Source of the DNA: Bacteroidales bacterium | GTDB lineage: Bacteria > Bacteroidota > Bacteroidia > Bacteroidales > Tenuifilaceae | DNA: 56,946 nt | Reading direction: 5' to 3' | NCBI GenBank assembly: GCA_028708425.1 | Contig: JAQVYY010000017.1 | Coordinates: forward strand, 1-56,946 | Program-made: the position numbers and the translations under genes | Shown: one piece after another, positions 42,527-50,384 of the stretch | How the letters are laid out: each line of letters starts with the position of its first letter | Position numbering within the stretch: position 1 is the stretch's first letter | The notes under the pieces: generated by a model | Database searches by the model: none | What the model was told of the DNA's origin: nothing | Seen by the model: the letters and a program-made list of their open reading frames with translations, nothing else

Positions 42527-43321
42527 ATGATTTTTAAAGACAAACTCTGCTGGGTAACTGGTGCATCATCGGGTATTGGCGAAGCTTTAGCCTACGAATT
42601 AGCTAAGCAAGAGGCGCGTCTTATTATTTCAGCGAGAAATGAGGATGAGCTTAATCGGGTTAAAAAAAACTGTCTTGATTACACGTCGTTTTGCGAGGTG
42701 GTTCCTTTCGACCTATCGAAGCCCGATGAGGTAGAAAGAACTGCCAATGAAACCATCTCTCGATTTGGAAATATTTTTCTTCTTATAAATAACGGTGGAA
42801 TTAGCCAGCGGTCGTTGGCACACGAAACCCCAATAGAAATTGACCGCAAGATACTTGAAATAGATTTTTTCTCGTACGTAATACTTACCAAAGCGGTTAT
42901 CCCTGGAATGATTGCACAAAAGGAAGGCTATATTGCGGCCACCAGCAGCATATCGGGAAAGTTCGGTTTCCCATACCGCTCGGCCTACGCGGCCGCCAAG
43001 CATGCCATTCAGGGATTTTTTGAAACCCTCCGAATTGAGCTACAACCCTTTGGAATTAGCGTTACCATTGCCTACCCAGGGCGCATTAAAACAAATATAT
43101 CATTAAGCGCTGTTGAAAGCAACGGCAAACCCCATGGAGAAATGGATCCGGGGCAAGCCAATGGAATACCAGCAGAAAAATGTGCAAAGCAATTTGTTAA
43201 AGCCATCGAGAAACGCAAACCTGAAAAGTTAATCGGTTCAAAAGAACTACTAATGGTTCATATCAAGAGGCTTTGCCCCTGGCTTTTTTATAAATTGGTA
43301 AACAAAATAAAACCTAACTAA
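42527..43321 (+). CDS. Short-chain dehydrogenase/reductase
   Basis: 264 residues from MIFKDKLCWV. The Rossmann motif TGASSGIG is at residues 11-18, NNGG replaces the usual NNAG, and the catalytic Ser (about S140/S141) and Y154-x3-K158 (SAYAAAKHA) are present. IAYPGRIKTN is a usual family segment. It is an NAD(P)-dependent oxidoreductase of the classical type; substrate unknown. The reading frame opens 23 codons further upstream from a TTG with a hydrophobic leader, but the ATG at 42527 gives the standard SDR start. Confidence 0.9.
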   Translation: MIFKDKLCWVTGASSGIGEALAYELAKQEARLIISARNEDELNRVKKNCLDYTSFCEVVPFDLSKPDEVERTANETISRFGNIFLLINNGGISQRSLAHETPIEIDRKILEIDFFSYVILTKAVIPGMIAQKEGYIAATSSISGKFGFPYRSAYAAAKHAIQGFFETLRIELQPFGISVTIAYPGRIKTNISLSAVESNGKPHGEMDPGQANGIPAEKCAKQFVKAIEKRKPEKLIGSKELLMVHIKRLCPWLFYKLVNKIKPN

Positions 43322-43397
43322 TAGTTACTTGTTAAGATGTAAACCCCGCTAGCGGAGATTTTATATCGAAAACAGCTTATCTTTTAATAAATTTATT

Positions 43398-44486
43398 ATG
43401 GGAAAAATTATCTGTGGAATTCAGCAAATAGGAATAGGTGTTAAGAACATTTACGAAGCGTGGAAATGGTATATTGAAGCATTTGGCGTTGATGTTAGAA
43501 TTTTTGAAGACAACACCGTTGCCGAGCTAATGCTGCCATATACTGGCGGAAAACCTCGAAAACGTCATGCAGCCCTAGCCATGAACCTTGATGGTGGTGG
43601 CGGTTTTGAGATTTGGCAGTACTCAGAACGTACACCCGAGCCGCCATCGCAAACCCCGCAAATTGGTGATCTAGGAATTTTTTCGGCAAAAGTTAGGTGC
43701 TTTAATATCGATAAGGCGCACCAGCACCTCAAGAGTATCGGCAGTAAAAAAATTACCGATATACAAGCTAGCCCTGCGGGTTACAACCATTTTTTTATTG
43801 AAGACCCCTTTGGAAATACGTTTAACGTGGTTGAAACTAAGGATGGTTGGTTTAAAAGAAAACCATCGAAGCCCACGGGTGCAACCTACGGTGCAATTAT
43901 TGGGGTAAGTGATATTGACAAGGCTTTAGCGGTTTATAGCGATATTCTTCAGTTTGATAAGGTGCTATGGGACGAAACGGGTACTTTTAACGACTTAAAC
44001 GAGCTACATGGCGGCGAAGAAAAATTCAGAAGGGTGGTACTAACCCACAGCAAACCTCGCAAGGGCGCATTTAGTGAGCTGCTTGGTAGCGGGCAAATTG
44101 AGCTTGTGCAAGCGCTCAACCGCACCCCCGTGAAGCTATTCGAAAATCGTTTCTGGGGCGACTTAGGGTTTATTCACCTTTGTTTTGATATTAGGCATAT
44201 GGATAAGCTCAAGGCAGAGTGCGAATCTAAAGGGTTTCCATTTACCGTTGACTCGAACGCAAAGAGTGAGCAGGAAGGTAGTTTCGATATGGGCGAGGCA
44301 GCAGGTCAGTTCTCGTACATCGAAGACCCTGATGGAACTTTAATAGAGTTTGTTGAAACCCACAAAGTGCCCATTGCCAAGAAATACGGCTTAGCGCTAG
44401 ACCTTTCTAAGCATCCCGATGATAAACCATTATCTAAATGGATACTAAAGATGCTTAAATTAAAGAGGGTTAAGAACTTAGGGTAA
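43398..44486 (+). CDS. Two-domain VOC (glyoxalase/dioxygenase superfamily) protein
   Basis: 362 residues with two vicinal-oxygen-chelate modules: GIQQIGIGVKNIYEAWKWY and IGVSDIDKALAVYSDIL open the two halves, and FIEDPFGNTFNVVET and YIEDPDGTLIEFVET close them with metal-binding Glu. Candidate ligands His occur in both halves. It has the overall size of a 4-hydroxyphenylpyruvate dioxygenase-like protein, but I cannot name a substrate. It is a single gene. Confidence 0.85.
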   Translation: MGKIICGIQQIGIGVKNIYEAWKWYIEAFGVDVRIFEDNTVAELMLPYTGGKPRKRHAALAMNLDGGGGFEIWQYSERTPEPPSQTPQIGDLGIFSAKVRCFNIDKAHQHLKSIGSKKITDIQASPAGYNHFFIEDPFGNTFNVVETKDGWFKRKPSKPTGATYGAIIGVSDIDKALAVYSDILQFDKVLWDETGTFNDLNELHGGEEKFRRVVLTHSKPRKGAFSELLGSGQIELVQALNRTPVKLFENRFWGDLGFIHLCFDIRHMDKLKAECESKGFPFTVDSNAKSEQEGSFDMGEAAGQFSYIEDPDGTLIEFVETHKVPIAKKYGLALDLSKHPDDKPLSKWILKMLKLKRVKNLG

Positions 44487-44487
44487 A

Positions 44488-44660
44488 ACCATCCTTCGGC
44501 TTCGCTCAGGATGACAAAGACTATTAGAACTAGGTGATTCTGAAGCTATTCTGAGCGGAACCGAAGAATGACATACATAACATATTAGGGCGTAAAAACC
44601 CCATAAACACAAGCAACCCGAGGCGTTGCCTCGGGCTAAGTTTTGCTGGGCTTTCAGCCC
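44488..44660. repeat. Cluster of intergenic inverted repeats
   Basis: Three elements follow the VOC gene. A pair CATCCTTCGGCTTCGCTCAGG and (inverted) CTGAGCGGAACCGAAGAATG form a wide hairpin (44491-44572). CCCGAGGC/GCCTCGGG forms a compact stem near 44620. GGGCTTTCAGCCC follows at about 44649. These are of the kind of palindromes seen as REP-type intergenic repeats in many environmental genomes. They do not belong to the 150-bp family. No gene is visible up to 44818. Confidence 0.6.
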
Positions 44661-44680
44661 AAACAAGTTTTGAATAGAAC

Positions 44681-44716
44681 TAAACCCCAATTACTCATCC
44701 AAATAATTGGGGTTAA
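44681..44716. repeat. Ends-only copy: left-end palindrome
   Basis: TAAACCCCAATTACTCATCC then AAATAATTGGGGTTAA: the left hairpin of the family with some mismatches in the loop region, between the VOC gene and its terminator. Confidence 0.7.
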
Positions 44717-44718
44717 TG

Positions 44719-44773
44719 AAACAGGTTTCTTCGTTGTACCTCCTCGGTATGACGAAGAAACCTGTTTTTTTTT
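44719..44773 (+). terminator. Strong terminator after the VOC gene
   Basis: A perfect 16-bp stem, AAACAGGTTTCTTCGT / ACGAAGAAACCTGTTT, then a T-run to T9. On the minus strand its A-run would also give some T after the stem, so it may serve both convergent genes. Confidence 0.9.
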
Positions 44774-44817
44774 GAAAATATTTTTCAATAAATTTGAAAT
44801 GTATAACCATCAAATTA

Positions 44818-45975
44818 TTAAAGCTTTATAAACTCCCTGAGGTCGTTTTTCAGTATATTTTCCAGCTCAACAAGGTTGTCTTCGCGTGTTTCGGCAAAAA
44901 CAAATCCGAAAATGGGGTACCTTTTGATATCCATTTCTCTAACCTCAAGCGGCTTTTCGAAACACTTTAATACTCCCTCGAAATCGAACTTGCTAATGAC
45001 ATTGGCATCAATATCTTTGGGCTTATCAAGAATTGTTACGCTGTACACCTTTCCATCCTTACTCTTTAAAATATTTTCCCAGTCGGGCTTTTTCCTCTCC
45101 ATAAAATACTCATACGGGTTGATACCGTATGCAAAGTAGGCGATGTCGGTAGTACATAATCCAGCAAATCGCATGGGATTTACCTCAATTGGTATAATAT
45201 CATCGCCGTTCACCCTAACCTCCACGTGAATTGGGATATTCTTAATTTTAAGTATGCTCCCAACCTCCTCAAGAAATGCTTGAAATCGGGATTTAAACTC
45301 GTTAATAATGCTTTTTGATGTGAGGTAAAGCCTATCGCTCACATCTTCGGAAGAAGCAAAAACATGTTTCAAAATGTTAACAATAACAGGCTTTCCGTCG
45401 TTATCATAATAGGCATCGAATGCGTACTCGGTACCATCGATATACTCCTCGATAATAAATTTAGTGGTATTGAGCACTTCCTTTGGAAACATACTCTTCA
45501 CCTCAACCATCTCTTTTTCTATGGCTTCTACAACTTTTACCCAGTCTTGATTGGTATTAACAGTATGCACCCCCAAGCTTAAAAACCCCACGGCAGGCTT
45601 AATGATAAACGGCTTTTTAATATTGTCAATATCAAAACCCTTTAACTCATTAACATCAAGCTCCTTATAGTATAAATTGGGAAACATTTCACGAACCCTA
45701 TCCCTGAATAAAACCTTATTTTTAAAAACATTAATATGCTGTGGTAGCTCGGAGAACGACAGATGGTCAACAATCCACTCGATACTATTTTCAGAGTTTA
45801 GGTAAAGAAGATTGTTGGACCTGTAGGACTCAACCATCTGCTCGCTATCACTAAGCAAATCGTTGTCGTAGTGCCCAGAGCTAACAGCGAATTGGTTTCG
45901 TAAGAGCTTATACCTGTTTTTTATAATGGTGTCTCTAAATAAGTTGGACACGTAGGGTTGGTCGATTATAAACAT
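44818..45975 (-). CDS. ATP-grasp domain protein
   Basis: 385 residues. The ATP-grasp fold is shown by KPFIIKPAVGFLSLGVHTV (first ATP-binding strand), KFIIEEYIDGTEYAFDAYYDNDGK, IPIHVEVRVNGDDIIPIEVNPMRFAG (metal ligands E and N). Such enzymes ligate an amine to a carboxylate via an acyl phosphate, e.g. in peptide or cofactor synthesis. No other biosynthetic genes are near, so the product cannot be guessed. It has no signal peptide and is likely cytosolic. It is convergent with the VOC gene. Confidence 0.88.
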   Translation of the reverse strand: MFIIDQPYVSNLFRDTIIKNRYKLLRNQFAVSSGHYDNDLLSDSEQMVESYRSNNLLYLNSENSIEWIVDHLSFSELPQHINVFKNKVLFRDRVREMFPNLYYKELDVNELKGFDIDNIKKPFIIKPAVGFLSLGVHTVNTNQDWVKVVEAIEKEMVEVKSMFPKEVLNTTKFIIEEYIDGTEYAFDAYYDNDGKPVIVNILKHVFASSEDVSDRLYLTSKSIINEFKSRFQAFLEEVGSILKIKNIPIHVEVRVNGDDIIPIEVNPMRFAGLCTTDIAYFAYGINPYEYFMERKKPDWENILKSKDGKVYSVTILDKPKDIDANVISKFDFEGVLKCFEKPLEVREMDIKRYPIFGFVFAETREDNLVELENILKNDLREFIKL

Positions 45976-46032
45976 ATAATAAGAAGATTTTAGTGAAAAA
46001 TTTTAAAAACTATTTGCGATAAGTACTAAGCG

Positions 46033-47205
46033 CTACTGATCAAAGTCGATAATATTGGCATCGTCATCGTACCCATTTACTTTGGTATGGTGGGTAACAG
46101 ACACGCCCTTAAAATAGTGCTTAATAATTTCGGGATAGGATATTCCTTTTTTGGCCATCTGCATGGCACCATCTTGACAAAGTCCAACACCATGACCATA
46201 ACCTTTACCCTTGATTCTAACTGAATTGCTCACAATATCAGCAGAAAAAAAGGATGAGCGTAAATTAAAGTACGTACGGATATCGGAAGTTGGAATTTTT
46301 GCACCCCCCACCTCGTAATGGGTTGCCCTTTTTTTAGAAGCAAACACAAAGCTATCGGGACTCATGGTTTCAGCGGCAACACCTTTCTCGATTAGAAATT
46401 CGCGCCATTTCTCGATGGGAATTCTAACCTCCCAGCTTGAACTCGGTTTATTTTTACAGTAGGGATCCACAACAGAAACCAAATACGGATACGACGTTAT
46501 CCACACATCGTCAGAGTTAGCCGTTTGCCCACCACAATTTGCATGAAAAGCTCCCGTAATTAAATCGCCATTGGCATCAACAATAACCTCATCGGTTGTT
46601 GCTTGGGTTGCCTTTAGAATATCGGGGTTTCGAACCGATTTACCTTTATATACCTGGCAATGTACCTGGTCGCACAAATTAAACCCTTCATCGGTATGCT
46701 TATCCATATGCCCCAGCGCGTAGGTGCGAGCCAATAGAGCCTGCGCCTTGTAAAATTCAATATCGGCATTTGGCCCCGATTCGGCATCGACAACGCCAGA
46801 AATATACTTATCTACATCCACAATATTTATGGCCATAAGCCTATTAAAATCGACATAAAACCCAAGGTTATCGTCGTAAATTCGTGCAGGGGCCGAAGGC
46901 GTAATAGAGTTAATACGAATTACATCCTTATCGGTCTGGCCAACAATCGACACCCTTTTCCATGTTCCATAATGTGATGCCATATCACGTACCATAACCG
47001 AATCACCAGCCCGCGAAACGTAAATAATTTGGTTTGGGCTAAGCGAAAAGTTACCATCCTCGGTAACTATAAGATAACGACCACTAACTGGTGTAATAAG
47101 AAGGGTTTGCAGGTTTAGCTCGTTGTGCAAACTAATGCTAATTTTCTGAGCTTCGGCAATACTAACGCAGCAAAATAGAGTAGTAATAAGAAAGAAACGC
47201 TTCAT
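46033..47205 (-). CDS. Exported SpoIID/LytB-domain protein
   Basis: 390 residues with a signal peptide ending SIAEAQ. The SpoIID domain is clear: VDVDKYISGVVDAESGPNADIEFYKAQALLARTYALGHM with the catalytic Glu, FNLCDQVHCQVYKG, AFHANCGGQTANSDDVW, GKGYGHGVGLCQDGAMQMAKKG. SpoIID is a lytic transglycosylase acting on peptidoglycan glycan strands; family members in non-sporulating bacteria remodel the wall. It is last in the surE / small protein / lpxB / SpoIID run, starting 6 bp after the lpxB stop. Confidence 0.92.
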   Translation of the reverse strand: MKRFFLITTLFCCVSIAEAQKISISLHNELNLQTLLITPVSGRYLIVTEDGNFSLSPNQIIYVSRAGDSVMVRDMASHYGTWKRVSIVGQTDKDVIRINSITPSAPARIYDDNLGFYVDFNRLMAINIVDVDKYISGVVDAESGPNADIEFYKAQALLARTYALGHMDKHTDEGFNLCDQVHCQVYKGKSVRNPDILKATQATTDEVIVDANGDLITGAFHANCGGQTANSDDVWITSYPYLVSVVDPYCKNKPSSSWEVRIPIEKWREFLIEKGVAAETMSPDSFVFASKKRATHYEVGGAKIPTSDIRTYFNLRSSFFSADIVSNSVRIKGKGYGHGVGLCQDGAMQMAKKGISYPEIIKHYFKGVSVTHHTKVNGYDDDANIIDFDQ

Positions 47206-47211
47206 ATATCT

Positions 47212-48330
47212 TTATTGAGTATTTAGCTGTTTTAACGTGCTAACAATTACATCGGCAAAACGCTGCGAAGCGCCTGGTTTTCCCAACTTATCTCGTAGCT
47301 CCGCAAAAGATTTGAGCATCGCCTCGCGCCCCGAAGAACCGGGTAATATATTTGCAAGTTCGCGATACAGGTTTTCCTCATTCAACTTAAACTGAATGAG
47401 TTCCGTAACCACCTCCCTATCCATAATTAGGTTAACCAACGATATAAATTTGACCTTAACCACAAGCGCAGCAATTAGCACCGAAACGAGGCTCCCCCTA
47501 TAGCAAACTACCTCGGGCACATTAAACAGTGCTGCCTCTAACGTAGCCGTTCCGGATGTTACCATTGCTGCAACAGAATGTTTAAGTAGCTCTTGGGTTT
47601 GTTCGAAAACAATTTTAACATCGGTACCCGAAATGTAGGGTTGGTAAATGGCCATATCGAGCGAGGGTGCACCCGCAATAACCAGCTGGTAATCGGTTAG
47701 CTTGCTAGCCATACTTATCATAACCAAAAGGTTATGCTTTATCTCCTGGGCACGGCTGCCAGCCAAAACAGCAACTATTGGCTTTTCGCCAAGCGAGTTC
47801 TGTTTTCTAAACTCAGGATTTTTGGTGCTATCAAGCGTATCAACCAGCGGGTTTCCACAGTAAACGGCATCAACTCCGCGCTGCTTAAAGTACTCTATCT
47901 CGAATGGGAAAATGATAAGTAACCTGTCGACATATTTTTTTATTGCCTTTACCCGAGACGATTTCCAGGCCCAAACCTTAGGCGAAATGTAGTAAAATAC
48001 CTTTAGCCCCAGCTGCTTGGCAAACTTTGCAATGCGAAGGTTAAACCCAGGGTAATCGACAAGAATTACTGCATCGGGATTAAATTGTACAATGTCGTTT
48101 TTACAAAACTTTAGGTTTTTTGCAACCTGTTTAAGGTTAACCAGAACCTCCCAAAAACCCATGAACGACATGCTTCGATAGTGCTTTACGAGCGTACCAC
48201 CTTTATCTGCCATTAGGTCGCCACCAAAAAACCGAAATTCGGCATCAGGGTCTGAATTCTTTATCCCTTGCATTAGGTTCGACGCATGCAAATCGCCCGA
48301 TGCTTCTCCAACTATTAAGTAATACTTCAT
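47212..48330 (-). CDS. lpxB: Lipid-A-disaccharide synthase
   Basis: 372 residues, full length. YLIVGEASGDLHASNLMQGI at the start, MGFWEVLVNL, DAVILVDYPGFNLRIAKFAKQLGLKVFYYISPKVWAWK, VAVLAGSRAQEIKHN, TSGTATLEAALFNVPEVVCY. It joins two glucosamine units in lipid A, on the inner face of the inner membrane. It starts 11 bp downstream of the small membrane-protein gene, forming an operon with the SpoIID gene. Confidence 0.96.
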   Translation of the reverse strand: MKYYLIVGEASGDLHASNLMQGIKNSDPDAEFRFFGGDLMADKGGTLVKHYRSMSFMGFWEVLVNLKQVAKNLKFCKNDIVQFNPDAVILVDYPGFNLRIAKFAKQLGLKVFYYISPKVWAWKSSRVKAIKKYVDRLLIIFPFEIEYFKQRGVDAVYCGNPLVDTLDSTKNPEFRKQNSLGEKPIVAVLAGSRAQEIKHNLLVMISMASKLTDYQLVIAGAPSLDMAIYQPYISGTDVKIVFEQTQELLKHSVAAMVTSGTATLEAALFNVPEVVCYRGSLVSVLIAALVVKVKFISLVNLIMDREVVTELIQFKLNEENLYRELANILPGSSGREAMLKSFAELRDKLGKPGASQRFADVIVSTLKQLNTQ

Positions 48331-48341
48331 ATACTAAGTAG

Positions 48342-48635
48342 CTACCAAACTAATTTCATAATCATAACTGCCAAGGCATAAACAATGGTTGCAGCAAGCA
48401 CTCCTCTGGCCGATTTCATCCTATTGGTATGAACAAATAGGAAGAAAACGCCTAAATTAGGTAATGATGCTATGCTAATTATTTTAGGCGCCATTAAATG
48501 CAACCATATATTATGTAACGATTTATCGGCAAACTCGAATGGATACACAAATTTCAGTATTAAGAAGTACGATATAATTGGAATGATAAAACCAACTATA
48601 AATCCAATCATCATGCTGTTGAATTTATTTTTCAT
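48342..48635 (-). CDS. Small three-span membrane protein
   Basis: 97 residues with three hydrophobic stretches (MMIGFIVGFIIPIISYFLILKF, LPNLGVFFLFVH, GVLAATIVYALAVMIMKLV). It sits between surE and lpxB, 11 bp from the latter, so it is likely co-transcribed with lpxB. I do not know a function. Its constant place next to lpxB in related genomes would be worth testing. Confidence 0.75.
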   Translation of the reverse strand: MKNKFNSMMIGFIVGFIIPIISYFLILKFVYPFEFADKSLHNIWLHLMAPKIISIASLPNLGVFFLFVHTNRMKSARGVLAATIVYALAVMIMKLVW

Positions 48636-48803
48636 TTGCTAATTTTAAAAAGAATAGATAAACTCCTAACAAACTGTTTTTCAGATATATTATCATGGAT
48701 ATCAAATAAAAAAAGCGATATCCTCAATGTTAAAACCATAGATAAGGGCTGTACTTTCAAAATAGATGCCAATTATATAAATTTACAATTACAAAACGGC
48801 GGC

Positions 48804-48846
48804 AAAAAATATACCTAAACCATTCCTTAATATGGTGCTGGTTTAG
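48804..48846 (-). terminator. Terminator after surE
   Basis: An exact CCTAAACCA / TGGTTTAGG stem followed on the minus strand by TATATTTTTTG. It lies about 50 bp beyond repeat copy 13, so the surE mRNA probably contains that copy as its 3' UTR. Confidence 0.75.
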
Positions 48847-48894
48847 GCTGTACAAATTATTCTTTAAAAATCTACACTCAATTTTCCTGGCTAT

Positions 48895-49045
48895 TTAATC
48901 CCGCATTATTCATCAAATTTGTAAAAAATGAATGCAAATGCGGGTTACCCCGACATAGTCGAGCCCAATTTTGGGCAACAAAACTGGCTGTGTGACTTAG
49001 TCGCTGTCGGAGACAGCAATTATTCGAATGAATAATTGGGGTTAA
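48895..49045 (-). repeat. Full-length copy 13 of the 150-bp repeat (inverted)
   Basis: Read on the minus strand: TTAACCCCAATTATTCATTC, GCTGTCTCCGACAGCGACTAAG core, CCAGTTTTG/CCAAAATTGG, right end GCGGGATTAA. Its first 26 bases are the 3' end of surE, including the stop. Confidence 0.93.
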
Positions 49046-49868
49046 TCTCTTTTTCAGCTGTTTCTGTTTCACATTCTATGTTCGTATCAAGGCTTTTAGC
49101 AAGAGCACGAATTTCGGTTTTATCGGTTAAATCGGTTTTAACAGGAACAACCGAAACATAACCATTTGCCAACGCATACTCATCGGTATCGGTAGCATCG
49201 GGCTCATCGTTTTGATAGTGCCCCGTCAGCCAAAAATAGTCAATACCTCTAGGATCTGTCCGCTTATCAAATTCTTCTCGCCAAACACCCATATTTTGTC
49301 TGCATACCTTAATCCCCTTTATCTCATCGAGGGGTATTGCCGGAAAATTCACGTTAAGGCACACCCCCCTCCTTAAGCCGTTGGCTAAAACCGATTTCAG
49401 AATCGACCTACCGAACTTAATTGAACCCGTAAAATCGGCGTCGGGCAAATAGTCGAGCAAAGAGAAACCGATTGCTGGTATCCCATACAAGCATCCCTCA
49501 ATAGCCGCCCCCATAGTACCCGAATAAAAAACGCTTACCGACGAATTTGACCCGTGATTTATGCCCGAGAGCACAATGTCAGGTATTCCCTTTATAATCT
49601 GATTCATTGCAATCTTAACGCAATCGACAGGCGTACCATTAACCGAGTACATCTCAACATCATCGTTTCGATTGTGCTTTCGAATACGCAACGGTTTTTT
49701 TATGGTAATGGCATGCGACATACCCGAACACCCCTCGTCAGGAGCCACCACAATCACCCTACCCAATGGTTTCGCCATTTCTATTAAAGCCTCTATACCC
49801 TTCGCACGGTGCCCATCGTCATTCGATACTAAAATTAACGGTTTCTTTCTATTTAAACTACTTGACAT
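49020..49868 (-). CDS. surE: 5'-nucleotidase SurE, C terminus formed by a repeat
   Basis: 282 residues, about 30 more than the E. coli enzyme. Metal site D17-D18 (LVSNDDGHRAKGIEAL), the active region SGINHGSNSSVSVFYSGTMGAAIEG and GIPAIGFSLLD are intact. It is a nucleoside-monophosphate phosphatase of the cytoplasm. The last eight codons, INPNYSFE and the stop, are the left end of repeat copy 13. The catalytic core is not affected. A TAACTTTG promoter box lies 20 bp upstream. Confidence 0.95.
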   Translation of the reverse strand: MSSSLNRKKPLILVSNDDGHRAKGIEALIEMAKPLGRVIVVAPDEGCSGMSHAITIKKPLRIRKHNRNDDVEMYSVNGTPVDCVKIAMNQIIKGIPDIVLSGINHGSNSSVSVFYSGTMGAAIEGCLYGIPAIGFSLLDYLPDADFTGSIKFGRSILKSVLANGLRRGVCLNVNFPAIPLDEIKGIKVCRQNMGVWREEFDKRTDPRGIDYFWLTGHYQNDEPDATDTDEYALANGYVSVVPVKTDLTDKTEIRALAKSLDTNIECETETAEKEINPNYSFE

Positions 49869-49887
49869 ATAATTAATGGTTTGGTTA

Positions 49888-49895
49888 CAAAGTTA
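49888..49895 (-). promoter_or_regulatory. -7 box (TAACTTTG) of surE
   Basis: A perfect TAnnTTTG box on the minus strand, 20 bp before the surE ATG. Confidence 0.6.
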
Positions 49896-50329
49896 CTCAT
49901 TTCATTGAAAATATACAGATAAATATCGTTGTATGAAAATATATTTGCTGATATACACATATTTAAACAAATAGCTGCTAATGCTAAACGCCGCTACAGG
50001 CAAAAGGTTTACAATGCGAATAATTAATTATGTTTCGCTACAACCGCAAAAGGGTAATATTCTATATGGATAAAGTAAAAGAAGGGGTATTTTTGTAAAA
50101 CGAATAGTTACAAGCAAGCAAAATCCAGTAGGGCTAGCACCTTTGTAATAAAACTGAGCCTGTGTTCGTTTACCTCCTATGCAGATAAAATTCTGGTTAC
50201 CACCATTAGAAATATAATTCCAATGATTTTTTAGAGATTAAAACGATTTCGGTGATTTATCAATTACAGCTACCATAACGCACACCCAAACAAATAGCCT
50301 AACCATTAAGTATAAAGTCATTTTTTTTA
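49896..50329. other. Long divergent gap before pheT with an unexplained promoter box
   Basis: More than 430 bp without a protein gene. A TATTTTTG box at 50088-50095 (plus strand) has no gene for the next 230 bp, so it may drive a short RNA or a distal pheT leader. I see no T-box or tRNA-like structure that would regulate pheT; leader peptide-like runs of Phe codons are also absent. Confidence 0.4.
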
Positions 50330-50337
50330 TACATTTG
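50330..50337 (+). promoter_or_regulatory. -7 box (TACATTTG) of pheT
   Basis: A perfect TAnnTTTG box 47 bp before the pheT ATG. Confidence 0.6.
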
Positions 50338-50384
50338 TAGGCTGTAAAAAGAATTGCGCTAATTCATAAATAACTTCATTTTCA

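Noticed and set aside
48636-48818. 60-codon ORF on the plus strand
   Set aside because: TTG start, no homology that I recognise, and it ends at the surE terminator; likely chance.
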